Origin: Yponomeuta sedellus
Lineage: Eukaryota; Arthropoda; Insecta; Lepidoptera; Yponomeutidae
NCBI GenBank assembly: GCA_934045075.1
Contig: OW203736.1
Coordinates: 2,214,591-2,278,590, forward strand
Length of the DNA: 64,000 nucleotides
Direction: 5' to 3'
Shown here: positions 31,838-41,874 of the stretch, piece after piece
How positions within the stretch are numbered: position 1 is the first letter of the stretch
Layout: each line of letters opens with the position of its first letter
Position numbers and translations under genes: made by a program
Notes under the pieces: generated by a model
Seen by the model: the letters and a program-made list of their open reading frames with translations, nothing else
What the model was told of the DNA's origin: nothing
Databases searched by the model: none

Positions 31838-34800
31838 TTAGGTAATATCAATTGGTAATTTACATAATTTAACTACAGGTCTCAAAAGTTCTCCATTTTG
31901 AGTTTTGAGTTTGACTGATCTGACTACATTATCTGAGCCCTTGTAAATTTCTATAACACGGCCTCTACGCCATGTGAGAGGCGGTGAATTTTCATCAACA
32001 ATGAGAACTAAATCGTTAAGCTCGATTCCAGTTACATGATGATACCATTTATTACGTGCTTGCAATGTATTGAGATATTCCTTTTGCCAGCGTGACCAAA
32101 TACATTGACTTGACCTTTGAATGGACTGAAACCGTGACAAACGTGACATGCTTGTGTCAGTCCAGTGGGGTTCTGGCAAAGCTACTAAGGGCCGACCAAT
32201 GATGAAATGACCTGGGGTCAGCACTTCCATGTCATTAGGGTCTTCTGACATAGGTACCAACGGGCGTGAGTTAAGAATTGACTCTACTTTAGTCAACAGC
32301 GTGTAGAGCTCCTCGAACGTGAGTATCTGCTCCCCAAGCTCCCTCTTGAGAAGGTTCTTGGTGCTTTTGACTGCCGCCTCAACCAATCCTGACATGTGAG
32401 GTGCACCCGGAGGATTGAACTCCCAACGAATATTTCGTTTCCGAAGCTCCTCTTGGGTGATGACGTGGTTAGCAAGCAAAAATTGACTGACCTCTTTGAT
32501 ATAATTGTGGGATCCAACGAAGTTGGTACCCCGGTCTGACCTGACGAGTGAAGGCAGTCCACGACGGCTGACGAACCGCGTGAAAGCTGCTATGAATGCT
32601 TCGGTGCTGAGTGACGACACCAACTCGAGATGAACAGCCTTTGTACCTAGACATACAAAAACACATATATAAGATTTGACAGATTTAGCGTTTCGCAGCT
32701 GACTACTCTTGACCAAGTACGGCCCTGCGAAATCCGTAGCCACGCCGGCGAAGGCGCTCGCGGCAGTGACTCTGTCCGCCTGTAAGTCAGCCATGAAAGG
32801 CGGTTGAGTTTGAGCGTCGAATTTGAAGCATGACAAACATCTACTGATGACCTTGGACACCTGACGTTTGATTGATGGTATCCAGTACTCTCTTCTGAGT
32901 ATGCTGATGAGTGCTGTGGTTGGTGCGTGACAATGCGCCTTATGATAATATTCGATGAGTAGTTGTGTCCACCTATGATCCTTAGGTATGAGATATGGAT
33001 GCTTTGCTCCATATGGTAATGATGATTTCTTCAGTCGTCCTCCGACTCTGATGAAGTGTTCCTCGTCAATGAAAACGCTAAGTTTCTGAAGGGATTTGCA
33101 AACTAGTTTCCCCCGTTTGATCAATATGAGTTCGTCCTTGTAAGCATCTAACTGTACCTTTTTTATCCAATATTTTGTCGCTTCGCGCGTCTCGTCTAGA
33201 GACAACGTGGGTTGGAGATTTCGTTGCTCTCTCGGCAATCTGATATTCCTGACAAATCTGAGTATGAAAGCAGTGACATTAATTAGCTTACTGTATGAAC
33301 TGACTCGATTCAATAATGAATCTTCCCATGTTTCGACCTGTGCGACACAATTGACGAGCTTCTTGAAGCCTGGCAAGTCGCGTGGCATAGTGACAGGCAA
33401 GCTTGGCCATTGGTCCTCGTCCCGTTCTAACCAGCTAGGTGACCACCATAAGTTGAATCCAATGAGTTCCTTAGCTGACATACCTCTCGAGGCTGCATCA
33501 GCTGGATTTAATTCAGACCTGATATGACGCCAGGTAATGAGCCGTTTTGAGTTTTGAATGTCCTGCACTCTGTTGCATTCAAACGTTTGAAGCATGTGAG
33601 GCTTGGTATTCAACCATGACAATACTATGGTACTGTCTGACCATGCATTGATGCTTCCCAGCTGAATAGAGTCTTCATATGACTCGGCTACATGATTAAG
33701 TAGCTTGTAAACTAGATGAGCTGCGCTGAGTTCCAATTTCGGAATAGTTTGAGTGGTTTTCTTTGGTGCCACGCGTGACTTGGCGATGACTAACCGTACC
33801 ATGATGTTCCCTGCTGTATCCTCTGTCCTGAGGTATACACAGGCAGCGTATCCGAGCTCTGACGCGTCTCCGAATCCGTGAAGAGAGTATGAGACTGCCC
33901 CGGGCAGAGCTACGCATCTCGGAATCTGTAAATGTGACAAATGATTTAAATCCTGAATGAGTTCATTCCATTGACATTGTTGAGAGTGACTGATGGGTTC
34001 GTCCCAGCTCACTCCGTCTGAAAATAGTGCCTGAAGAAATACTTTAAATCTGAAAATTATTGCTGAACAATAGCCGCATGGGTCATACAGCCTTGCTATT
34101 GTACTGAGCACACTACGTTTTGAAGTAGGTTGACCAAATGGTATGTTGACTTGGTAAGACATTGAATCTGATACTGGGTTCCATTGTATTCCCAATACCT
34201 TGATGAAGCCTTTATCGTCTGAGTCAAATTGATGAGGCATCTCGCAATGATCTTGCGGAAGGTCTCGTAGTAAGTCTGGACAATTGGATGACCATTTTCT
34301 AAGCTCATAGCCGGCACTTCTCATAAGGTCTGTGAGCTCTGACTTGAGTTGTTGAGCCTCGGCTAATGAATCTGCGCCCGTTAGAATATCGTCGACAAAT
34401 ATGTCGCGTCTGACGATTGTCGACGCCCGTGACTGTGGGTGCGTCGCCTCCCAGTCGTCTGCTAGCTGTAGCAGCGTTCTGATCGCGATGAACGGTGATG
34501 AGCGTAAGCCGTAGGTATTCGTATTTAAAGAATATACCTTGATCGGTTCTGTGGGGTCCTCCCGCCACAGGATGAGTTGATACTTCCTATCCTCAGGATG
34601 TAGCCAGGTCTGACGGAACATCATCTTCACGTCCGTTGTGAAGACTAGTTGATGACGTCTGAAATTGAGTAATATCTTTGTGATATCATTCTGAAGAGGT
34701 TGGCCTGAACGAAGGCACTGATTGAGTGATACACCATTTGATGTTTTCCCTGAACCATCAAAAACAACTCTAATTTTGTCGGTTCCCCTTTTGAATATTC

Positions 34801-35680
34801 CGTGATGAGGTATGATGAAATGCTCGGAGTCGAATTGAAAGTTTGACACAGACATGTGTCCCAGTTGCTCATATTCACGCATGAATTCCTTGTACTTTTC
34901 TGCAAATACGGCATTGTTACTCATTTTCTTTTCTAATGACAGAAAGCGTTGAATAGCCAGACCCTTGGACTCGCCTAGTGATGGACGGTTTGATAATAGT
35001 GGTAATCTGAACATGTATTTGCCATCTGGCATTCGTTGAGTAGTGGAAGTATACAACCTTTCACACTCCATATGATCGGGATGAACTGCTGGCTCGGAAG
35101 GCAGCTCCTCGATCTTCCAGAACTTCTCCAGAACCTCCTCCAGCCTGGTTGTATGAAGTCCATAGTCCTCGACTGATGTCCCCGTTGACTGAGGTGATGA
35201 CCTTTGTACTGCTCCCATGATAACATGGCCAAAGCAGGACCCGTAGGCTGATAGACCTGGAATAGTTGTTGATATCTTTGAACCATCAAGTACATAATTG
35301 AGTACATCCGTGCCAAGAATAACTTCAATCTCACTGGCTTTATTGAAGTCATTATCCGCTAATATGAGGTTTGATGAATTTAATCTATTCTTTAGATTAA
35401 TCTGATATGAAGGAATATTTCCTGTTAATGAATACATGACATGAGCCCTTGTACTGATAATGGGCACTGGTTGACCTACAGGTTTGATGACCATTTTGAC
35501 CGTGACTCCAGGAACCTGAACCTTGCTATTCCCAATTCCACAAATTTTTATTTCATTAGACTGTTGGTGCAAATTTAACTTATTTACTAATGATTGTTTG
35601 ATAACTGAGACTTCAGCCCCAGTATCCAGGAGTGACCGCACCTGTACCCATTGATGATTGCTTGATCTGACCATGATCAT
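31838..35680 (-). CDS. pol: BEL/Pao Pol polyprotein
   Basis: 1280 codons without a stop from the first in-frame ATG at 35,680; the frame itself continues up to the TGA at 35,741. Domains: aspartic protease VRSLLDTGAEVSVIKQSL (about residue 15-30), a Pao-type reverse transcriptase with RDIFVDDILTGADSL (about 430), Pao RNase H with LHGFGDASELGYAACVYL (about 605), integrase zinc-binding (HCHAPTTALI, CLSCFK) and core ATDFAGPYLV, VRSDRGTNFVG and HMSGLVEAAVK (about 980-1110), then the DUF5641-type C-terminus LTPGHFIIGRPL. Intact throughout. Confidence 0.95.
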   Translation of the reverse strand: MIMVRSSNHQWVQVRSLLDTGAEVSVIKQSLVNKLNLHQQSNEIKICGIGNSKVQVPGVTVKMVIKPVGQPVPIISTRAHVMYSLTGNIPSYQINLKNRLNSSNLILADNDFNKASEIEVILGTDVLNYVLDGSKISTTIPGLSAYGSCFGHVIMGAVQRSSPQSTGTSVEDYGLHTTRLEEVLEKFWKIEELPSEPAVHPDHMECERLYTSTTQRMPDGKYMFRLPLLSNRPSLGESKGLAIQRFLSLEKKMSNNAVFAEKYKEFMREYEQLGHMSVSNFQFDSEHFIIPHHGIFKRGTDKIRVVFDGSGKTSNGVSLNQCLRSGQPLQNDITKILLNFRRHQLVFTTDVKMMFRQTWLHPEDRKYQLILWREDPTEPIKVYSLNTNTYGLRSSPFIAIRTLLQLADDWEATHPQSRASTIVRRDIFVDDILTGADSLAEAQQLKSELTDLMRSAGYELRKWSSNCPDLLRDLPQDHCEMPHQFDSDDKGFIKVLGIQWNPVSDSMSYQVNIPFGQPTSKRSVLSTIARLYDPCGYCSAIIFRFKVFLQALFSDGVSWDEPISHSQQCQWNELIQDLNHLSHLQIPRCVALPGAVSYSLHGFGDASELGYAACVYLRTEDTAGNIMVRLVIAKSRVAPKKTTQTIPKLELSAAHLVYKLLNHVAESYEDSIQLGSINAWSDSTIVLSWLNTKPHMLQTFECNRVQDIQNSKRLITWRHIRSELNPADAASRGMSAKELIGFNLWWSPSWLERDEDQWPSLPVTMPRDLPGFKKLVNCVAQVETWEDSLLNRVSSYSKLINVTAFILRFVRNIRLPREQRNLQPTLSLDETREATKYWIKKVQLDAYKDELILIKRGKLVCKSLQKLSVFIDEEHFIRVGGRLKKSSLPYGAKHPYLIPKDHRWTQLLIEYYHKAHCHAPTTALISILRREYWIPSIKRQVSKVISRCLSCFKFDAQTQPPFMADLQADRVTAASAFAGVATDFAGPYLVKSSQLRNAKSVKSYICVFVCLGTKAVHLELVSSLSTEAFIAAFTRFVSRRGLPSLVRSDRGTNFVGSHNYIKEVSQFLLANHVITQEELRKRNIRWEFNPPGAPHMSGLVEAAVKSTKNLLKRELGEQILTFEELYTLLTKVESILNSRPLVPMSEDPNDMEVLTPGHFIIGRPLVALPEPHWTDTSMSRLSRFQSIQRSSQCIWSRWQKEYLNTLQARNKWYHHVTGIELNDLVLIVDENSPPLTWRRGRVIEIYKGSDNVVRSVKLKTQNGELLRPVVKLCKLPIDIT

Positions 35681-35740
35681 TGCAGTAGGACAAATAGTGG
35701 TTGCTAATTGCCCATGGTCTGCACCAACAGTGGGACACCT

Positions 35741-37207
35741 TCATTGCGTGTCCTCGGTGAAACCAGATCCGTAGCGCAATGAGTGGAATGTCTCCTGGGC
35801 CTGTTGTGCCCGGTCACCTACCCGAGGACGCGGTCGGTACCCTACCGGCAGTGCCTCCTGGGTGGCTTGATTCGTTGAGGTTGATGCGACGATCGTGGTC
35901 CCCTGAGCCTCACGACGCGTCGTGACACCTTGTTGAGTTGATGATGGCATTGATTGTTGACCCGCAGCCTGCCCTGACGCTCCTTGCGTCCTGGCTGACA
36001 TGTCTGCATTGCAGATCAAAGAATTATGATCCTTGGAGCTACACCTCGAGCACCAATTGTTATGAACACACTCCTTAGCAAAGTGCTTTCGTAAGCATTT
36101 GAAGCAATGACCGGTCTTGCTAGCCCAGCTCCTCCTTTCACCTCGTGACATGTTAATGAAGTCTGAACACCTGTAGAGTGTGTGAGATGAACTGGAGCAA
36201 TATGAACATTTACTCGGTATCACCTGGTTTGATGAGTGTTGTGTTGACATCACCCTTGATGATTGAGGTTGCCTCATGGATGGTTGATGAAGTCCACGAG
36301 GTGGTGGTGGTGCTCTCCCCGACTTGACATTGCTGGACTGTGCGGCTGGCAGCACCGCTCGGTGAACACGGCATTGCTCGTCAAGTAGGCCCAACAGTTG
36401 CTGCAGGGTCGGCAGGACTTGAGCATCCTTGCCAAACCGCTCCTCGAACGCTGACCGAATGCGTATTGGGAGTTTCTGCAAGATGAGGAATAGTATGAGA
36501 TATGACCACTCTTTTACTGGCTGCCCGAGCTTTTCAAGAGCTTGAATTGACTCATGTAATGGGTCATAGAATTCTGACCGAAGTGGACTATCTTGAGTGA
36601 CATTTGGTAGGTTGACTATCCTAGCCAAGTACGTATCCACCAGTAGCCTATGGTTTTGAAATCTTTCTGTAAGTAAGTTGACAGCTATTGAATAACTATT
36701 GTCATCGACCGGCAATTGACGCACCAGTGCCAGCGCATCACCCTCCAATGATGTCCGGAGATAATAATGCTTCTCAGAGTCTGATATGTCCCTTGAATGG
36801 ACCAGTGATTGAAACAGCCCATAAAATGACGGCCATTCCATGATGTTACCGCTAAACTTCGGTAATTCAATACTAGGTAATTTCGGTTGACTCACCTGAT
36901 TGTGATGAATTTTACCCATGTGACTGGGTCCCGAGTCTCCCTCTGTGAACTGCCCTAGTTGAATTAGGAGCCGGTTGATTTCTGTGAATTGTGCCACGTA
37001 TGTCTGCATGTCTTCCTCAGAAACCTCACCCTGGCCGGCACCTAAAATAGCTTCATACGCAGCCACAAACTGCAGATAATAATTATCAAAGTGGCGCTTT
37101 GCCACGGTCACAGCCCCTGAACTCGAGGCACCCGTAACAGTGCCGGCGAAGTCAAGCAGCATTTGGTACTTTGACCTAAATTGTATTTTGGCCGTTCTCA
37201 AAGTCAT
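35741..37207 (-). CDS. gag: BEL/Pao Gag
   Basis: 488 codons from ATG 37,207. It has the DUF1759-type capsid region (LPKFSGNIMEWPSFYGLF, about residue 115-133, and LLTERFQNHRLLVDTYLARI) and three Cys-rich knuckles near the end (CSYCSSSSHTLYRC, CFKCLRKHFAKEC, CSRCSSKDHNSLIC, about 340-405). The Gln/Ser/Thr-rich tail ends at TGA 35,741-35,743, after which the same frame runs on through 20 more codons into the pol ATG. Confidence 0.93.
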   Translation of the reverse strand: MTLRTAKIQFRSKYQMLLDFAGTVTGASSSGAVTVAKRHFDNYYLQFVAAYEAILGAGQGEVSEEDMQTYVAQFTEINRLLIQLGQFTEGDSGPSHMGKIHHNQVSQPKLPSIELPKFSGNIMEWPSFYGLFQSLVHSRDISDSEKHYYLRTSLEGDALALVRQLPVDDNSYSIAVNLLTERFQNHRLLVDTYLARIVNLPNVTQDSPLRSEFYDPLHESIQALEKLGQPVKEWSYLILFLILQKLPIRIRSAFEERFGKDAQVLPTLQQLLGLLDEQCRVHRAVLPAAQSSNVKSGRAPPPPRGLHQPSMRQPQSSRVMSTQHSSNQVIPSKCSYCSSSSHTLYRCSDFINMSRGERRSWASKTGHCFKCLRKHFAKECVHNNWCSRCSSKDHNSLICNADMSARTQGASGQAAGQQSMPSSTQQGVTTRREAQGTTIVASTSTNQATQEALPVGYRPRPRVGDRAQQAQETFHSLRYGSGFTEDTQ

Positions 37208-37805
37208 TTTGAATTAATACTTTGCAAGCTTACACCAATGATAACACAATTAATATCCAAATGATGATAATTATGATGATAAACCACCGTAAAGTTGAAT
37301 TTGTTGACTACTAATAACTACTTTGTTTATTATTTAACACTTAAAACTGTTGAGACAGTGACCTACGTCAAGCAATTAACTCTAATTAAGTAAATAAATC
37401 TAATTCCCAACTAAATTAACACACTAAAGTCTTTTAAAATCACAAAAACTCGTACACAAATAGTTTGTTATTGTTTTGTTGACATTGACCTTTAGATGGG
37501 TTCTGTGACATTGACCTAGTTCAAATTGTCACCACTGACAGTTGACGTATTGAATGACGTAACGATCGAATGAACGATTTTATCGATTGAATATTGTCTC
37601 TGCCGAAAGTGAAATGCACTTCTACCAACCTTGACCGACGAATTTTCTCACCACATGTTCCGGATGATGCAATATTGACTTGAATTGAACATAACCTAAA
37701 ATTTCGCACTGCACTTCACTGAACTGATTTTACTTATGAAATGAAACACCTTGAAGATTCTTGATGACTATCGTGCGGCTCTTTTCCCTCATGGGCCACC
37801 AAAAA
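37208..37805 (-). other. BEL 5' leader
   Basis: About 600 bp between the 5' LTR and gag. It holds the primer-binding region beside the LTR and presumably the packaging signal. AT-rich, without another gene. Confidence 0.7.
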
Positions 37806-38352
37806 TGTTCGTAATATTACTTCTGGATCCCCTCATGACCACCAGAAATGTTGAAGTGATGTGATGGATTGAACCCTCTTTAGATTTTGATGAATTCGGT
37901 TGACATTGGCACCGCCTCCGGCGCCTTGAAGATGGGCCACCAGCTCAGCCTGGCTGAGCAACCAGCGCGCCGTCGCCGTCAACAGCCGCCAGCTGGATGC
38001 AGTCACCACTGACTGCGTTGATGATATGAACTCGGGAACTCCACCCAGGACTGCCCCGATTGATTTAGAAACTCCGAATCACTTGCAAACTTTTATTTGA
38101 ATACTTATTATATTTTTACAACAAATTAACCAGAGAGCGTTTTTTGAGAAGCCATTTTTTCAAGAGTGAAAGAATTGACATCGTTCAATCAAAACTTAAA
38201 GTATGGTTTACATATTAATGAGCGGTCGAATAAAGTCTAGTACACACCACAAATAGGTTCACTATGTTTCTCTAGATGGTGCTAGGAGTCTTGTTTGATA
38301 TAAAGCCTGAATAAATTTAATTACTAAGAAAACATGTTAATTTCCATTAACA
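37806..38352 (-). repeat. BEL 5' LTR
   Basis: 547 bp, visually identical to 31,127-31,673. Confidence 0.95.
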
Positions 38353-38617
38353 ATAGGACATCACTTATTGACTTAACGCAGGTGTATGAGTATCAGAATA
38401 TACACACCATGATGACGGTTGCCGTTGCGGAAAGATACAGCGTGTCTTTCAACGTCGGGTTCCTCATCGAAACACTGCGCGCAGTCGTTTGCGACTACAA
38501 TAGCTTTCACGACCTTTATTACACTGTTCCTGGTGACGTGTTGTGTTACGATCCTTCGACGTCAAATTTATGAACACTCGTAATAACGGGAAATAGTGTT
38601 CTAGGTTTCATATTAGC

Positions 38618-39923
38618 ATGGAAAAAGAATTTTACGGTTTAAAGTGTGTTGACACTGACATATTCGATAAAAACGAAAGAGAAATTGCTTGTCAGATAAT
38701 CGTGAGCTGTCGCGAGTTGCGTTACGTTTCGTTGCCTGACGCGTTCTGTCTGCTCTTATTGCTTCAGGGTGCCAATAGCATTTCAGTGGAGGGAAGAAGC
38801 GATCATTTCGAGCGTTACGTCGAAGCAGTTCGAAACGCGTTCTTTGGTGACGGCCAAAATTGCTCCACCCGGGAAGCCTCGTGAAGGACAGGAGGAGAAA
38901 CGTTCGACTTCTAGAGGTCGAGCAAGATCGAAGAGTGTTGCGAAGAGAACGCGCCAAAGTCGACGCGAGAAGTCTTTGACGGTCAGAGCGGACACCCGAA
39001 GTGATTCAGCGCCTGAGGAGACACCAGCGAGGAAGGTACCGGTTAGACGTACTACCTTACCGACACCAGAGGAGCTACTTTTGCCTGGACCATCAGTAGA
39101 ACGTGAGTCGCCGACGGTAGCCGTTTTGAGTGCGCCACAATCATCTTCATCATCGGGCGACGGTGCTCTAGCGGTGACTCTGAGTCGTCTGAGCCTCGAA
39201 ACAGCTAAGAGCAGGAATTTGGCGCTTCTTATTCGGCGTCTGGAGCGGGACAACGGTGAGTTAACTAAACAACTCGAGGGTTGTCGGGCCGAGTGCACTA
39301 AATTGCAGAAAACGATAATGGAGGGCCAAGCGCATAACACGGGCGAAATGGAGATGGATGAGCCTCTCGCGCTGCTGTCTACTCGTATGGACAGAATAGA
39401 GCAAAGTTTGGCCGGTATAAACACCAGGTTGATGGGTTCTATGGCAGCTCGTCCTCATAGTAGTTCCGTGCGACTTAACAGCGATAGCAACAATGGTTTG
39501 GGTTATTACAATTGGTCTGTTATGCATAGTCCAATATATGGGCACGAATACGTTGCCGTTTCTGAACTGATGCGCGCAATAACGGTAGCGCATAGAATTC
39601 GTTTCACAACTGTTGCCGGTCGCGACGAGATCCGTACTCTATTCTCGGACTTTAAGACGTACTACGTGGCGAGGAATGTTCGGTTTCCTGCGGAGGGTGA
39701 GTTCGTTAACATTAGCAATAGGTGCGTGTCGATATATATCACGCGCATACTTAACGCGTGCGACATTGGGGAAAGATCCATGGAACATTCTGAAAATACT
39801 ACAGGAAGAAAGTTTGCCCTACTCGATGACGCGAAGCAGTCTTGCTTCAACAATTTGAAGTCTCTACACTTATCGTTGGTGCTAGGGAACCGGATAGAGT
39901 CATTGACTACTATTCTCAGGTAA
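38618..39923 (+). pseudogene. Downstream viral protein of unknown function
   Basis: ATG 38,618, 46 bp after the polymerase stop, opens an 88-codon frame (MEKEFYGLKCVDTDIFDKNE...). A frameshift near 38,850 moves coding to the frame ending 39,923. That part is strongly basic with an Arg/Ser-rich stretch (STSRGRARSKSVAKRTRQSR, about 38,910-38,970), then Pro/Ser-rich, then a likely coiled coil (LALLIRRLERDNGELTKQLE, about 39,220-39,280), then a folded-looking domain of about 150 residues. Position and composition suit an RNA-binding or capsid protein; that is inference. I recognise no family. Confidence 0.55.
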
Positions 39924-40097
39924 GTTTCGAGAAAACTTTTGACTTGTGCTGGCGAAGCGCTTAGATTAGTTTATGCTTATAGTTGGTAGATCTTTTAAAT
40001 CATAAAGGTTTGTGTGCCTATTTTTGATTATTCATTTCTTTCCTTATTTTGGTTGTAATTATTGTATTTGATTTAAACACAAAAAAAAAAAAAAAAA
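39924..40097 (+). other. Viral 3' untranslated region and poly(A) tract
   Basis: About 155 bp of AT-rich sequence follows the last viral stop and ends in 17 A residues at 40,081-40,097. Two bases (GC) separate it from the 14-bp direct repeat. This preserves the 3' end of the viral RNA. Confidence 0.75.
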
Positions 40098-40223
40098 GCG
40101 AGTGCGAGTTGTACTGTGACAGCGTTTTGCCAGTTTGAACGGTTAACTTACTCATACTCACTGCTCGATTAACGCAGTAGTAAAGTTATTTGATTGGATC
40201 TGTCAAACTCGCACTAAGCACTC

Positions 40224-40839
<616 letters not shown>

Positions 40840-40894
40840 GTATATATATCTATATATATATATAGAATTAAAATAGAATTAAACTTTTACTTAC

Positions 40895-41060
40895 CAAGCT
40901 TTGGTTTTTCTTCTTGCGACAAACATTCAAACATCTCATCACAAATATCTTCCCACGCCCGAGCATCTTTGTTTTTATAATTTATATTAGAGGCATCCCA
41001 TAAACAAGGTTTACTTTGCACTACGTCTACGAGCAACCCCGTGTCAATAAATCGACTCAT
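40895..41060 (-). pseudogene. Inverted copy of H4 accessory exon 1 (MADF)
   Basis: Mirror image of 41,682-41,847 with the same ATG, MADF start and GTAAGT donor. It has no downstream exons: sequence changes to TA repeat 27 bp after the donor. Confidence 0.8.
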
Positions 41061-41681
41061 ATCGACTGTACAGAGTACTCCCGGAGCACGGGCGTTCCGT
41101 GTCGCAGTGAAACGATGAATGAGCAACGACGAGATCGCGGCAGCGTGCGGGCTGCGGGTGGGTTTGGGCGCGGGACGCGGGTGGCTTTGTACGGGCTCTC
41201 CCCGGAGCGCACCAATCCGCGTCGCTGTGAAACGAAGCTTCGCTGAAGCCCGCTCCGGGCGCCCGTAGTAACAGCCCGTACGGATATATATACACGGATA
41301 TATATATACATATATATCCGTATATATACATATATATGGGCGCCCGGAGCGGGCTTCAGCGTCGCTGTGAAACGAAGCTTCGCTGAAGCCCGCTCCGGGC
41401 GCCCGTAGTAACAGCCCGTACGGATATATATACACGGATATATATATACATATATATCCGTATATATACATATATATGGGCGCCCGGAGCGGGCTTCAGC
41501 GAAGCTTCGTTTCACAGCGACGCGGATTGGTGCGCTCCGGGGAGAGCCCGTACAAAGCCACCCGCGTCCCGCGCCCAAACCCACCCGCAGCCCGCACGCT
41601 GCCGCGATCTCGTCGTTGCTCATTCATCGTTTCACTGCGACACGGAACGCCCGTGCTCCGGGAGTACTCCGTACAGTCGAT

Positions 41682-41847
41682 ATGAGTCGATTTATTGACA
41701 CGGGGTTGCTCGTAGACGTAGTGCAAAGTAAACCTTGTTTATGGGATGCCTCTAATATAAATTATAAAAACAAAGATGCTCGGGCGTGGGAAGATATTTG
41801 TGATGAGATGTTTGAAGGTTTGTCGCAAGAAGAAAAACCAAAGCTTG
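41682..41847 (+). CDS. H4 accessory gene, exon 1 (MADF domain)
   Basis: ATG 41,682 opens MSRFIDTGLLVDVVQSKPCL, then [19 protein letters not shown], the N-terminal half of a MADF domain, ending at a GTAAGT donor. It is the counterpart of H3 exon 1 and of the H5 exon ending at 51,457. The remaining exons lie at about 43,190-44,837. Confidence 0.7.
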
Positions 41848-41874
41848 GTAAGTAAAAGTTTAATTCTATTTTAA

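Larger units (their letters stand above)
31127..38352 (-). mobile_element. Full-length BEL/Pao retrotransposon inside the viral element
   Basis: The 7226-bp element has two 547-bp LTRs (31,127-31,673 and 37,806-38,352) that look identical and a 5-bp TSD ATAGG at 31,122-31,126 and 38,353-38,357. Gag and pol lie on the minus strand in one frame separated by a single TGA. Next to the right-hand (5') LTR the minus strand reads TTTTTGGTGGCCCATGAGGG, the likely primer site; next to the left-hand LTR is a purine tract. The insertion is young. Confidence 0.95.
30419..38571 (+). pseudogene. Viral RNA-dependent RNA polymerase remnant, split by BEL element
   Basis: After a frameshift near 30,430 the frame to 31,126 shows RdRp motif A EIDISKYDKSQG (about 30,610-30,650), motif B SGDASTFCQNT (about 30,795-30,830) and motif C MFAGDDSW (about 30,884-30,907). 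The gene is interrupted by the BEL retrotransposon (31,127-38,352 plus one 5-bp TSD copy) and its C-terminal part continues from 38,358 in matching phase to a stop at 38,571. Apart from the insertion I see no stop in the polymerase part after 30,440. It would copy viral RNA in the virus; here it is a fossil. Confidence 0.85.
28037..40099 (+). mobile_element. Endogenous viral element, alphavirus-like RNA virus copy with poly(A)
   Basis: A DNA copy of a positive-strand RNA virus lies in the plus orientation, flanked by 14-bp direct repeats GAGTGCGAGTTGTA at 28,023-28,036 and 40,100-40,113. It starts inside the replicase gene (5'-truncated), runs through helicase, polymerase and a downstream ORF, and ends in an A17 tract at 40,081-40,097. 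Truncated 5' end, poly(A) and long TSD point to integration by LINE machinery. A BEL retrotransposon later split the polymerase. Without it the viral part is about 4.8 kb. Helicase and polymerase types fit the virga/nege/beny-like group; the exact lineage is not resolvable here. Frameshifts make all but the polymerase tail non-functional. Confidence 0.85.
27914..40223. mobile_element. Small inverted-repeat element (MITE-like), split by viral insertion
   Basis: GAGTGCTTAGTGCGAGTTT at 27,914-27,932 has an exact 19-bp reverse complement at 40,205-40,223. Removing the viral insert and one copy of its direct repeat leaves an element of only about 233 bp (27,914-28,036 plus 40,114-40,223). The inner sequence CTCGATCGCGTTAACG and further partial copies of GAGTGCGAGTT support a MITE or foldback element. 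No clear target-site duplication was seen outside the ends. Confidence 0.65.
40868..41874. repeat. Large palindrome with 397-bp arms (duplicated Harbinger H4 end)
   Basis: 40,868-41,264 and 41,478-41,874 are reverse complements over 397 bp with only a few mismatches (one changes Cys to Gly in the encoded protein, another is T/C near 41,070). Each arm contains an H4 end beginning GGGCGCCCGGAGCGGGCTTC and the first exon of its accessory gene. The 213-bp centre consists of two direct copies of a 70-bp AT-rich block containing CGGATATATATATACATA, separated by a miniature head-to-head pair of the same GGGCGCCC end at about 41,338-41,404. Confidence 0.85.
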
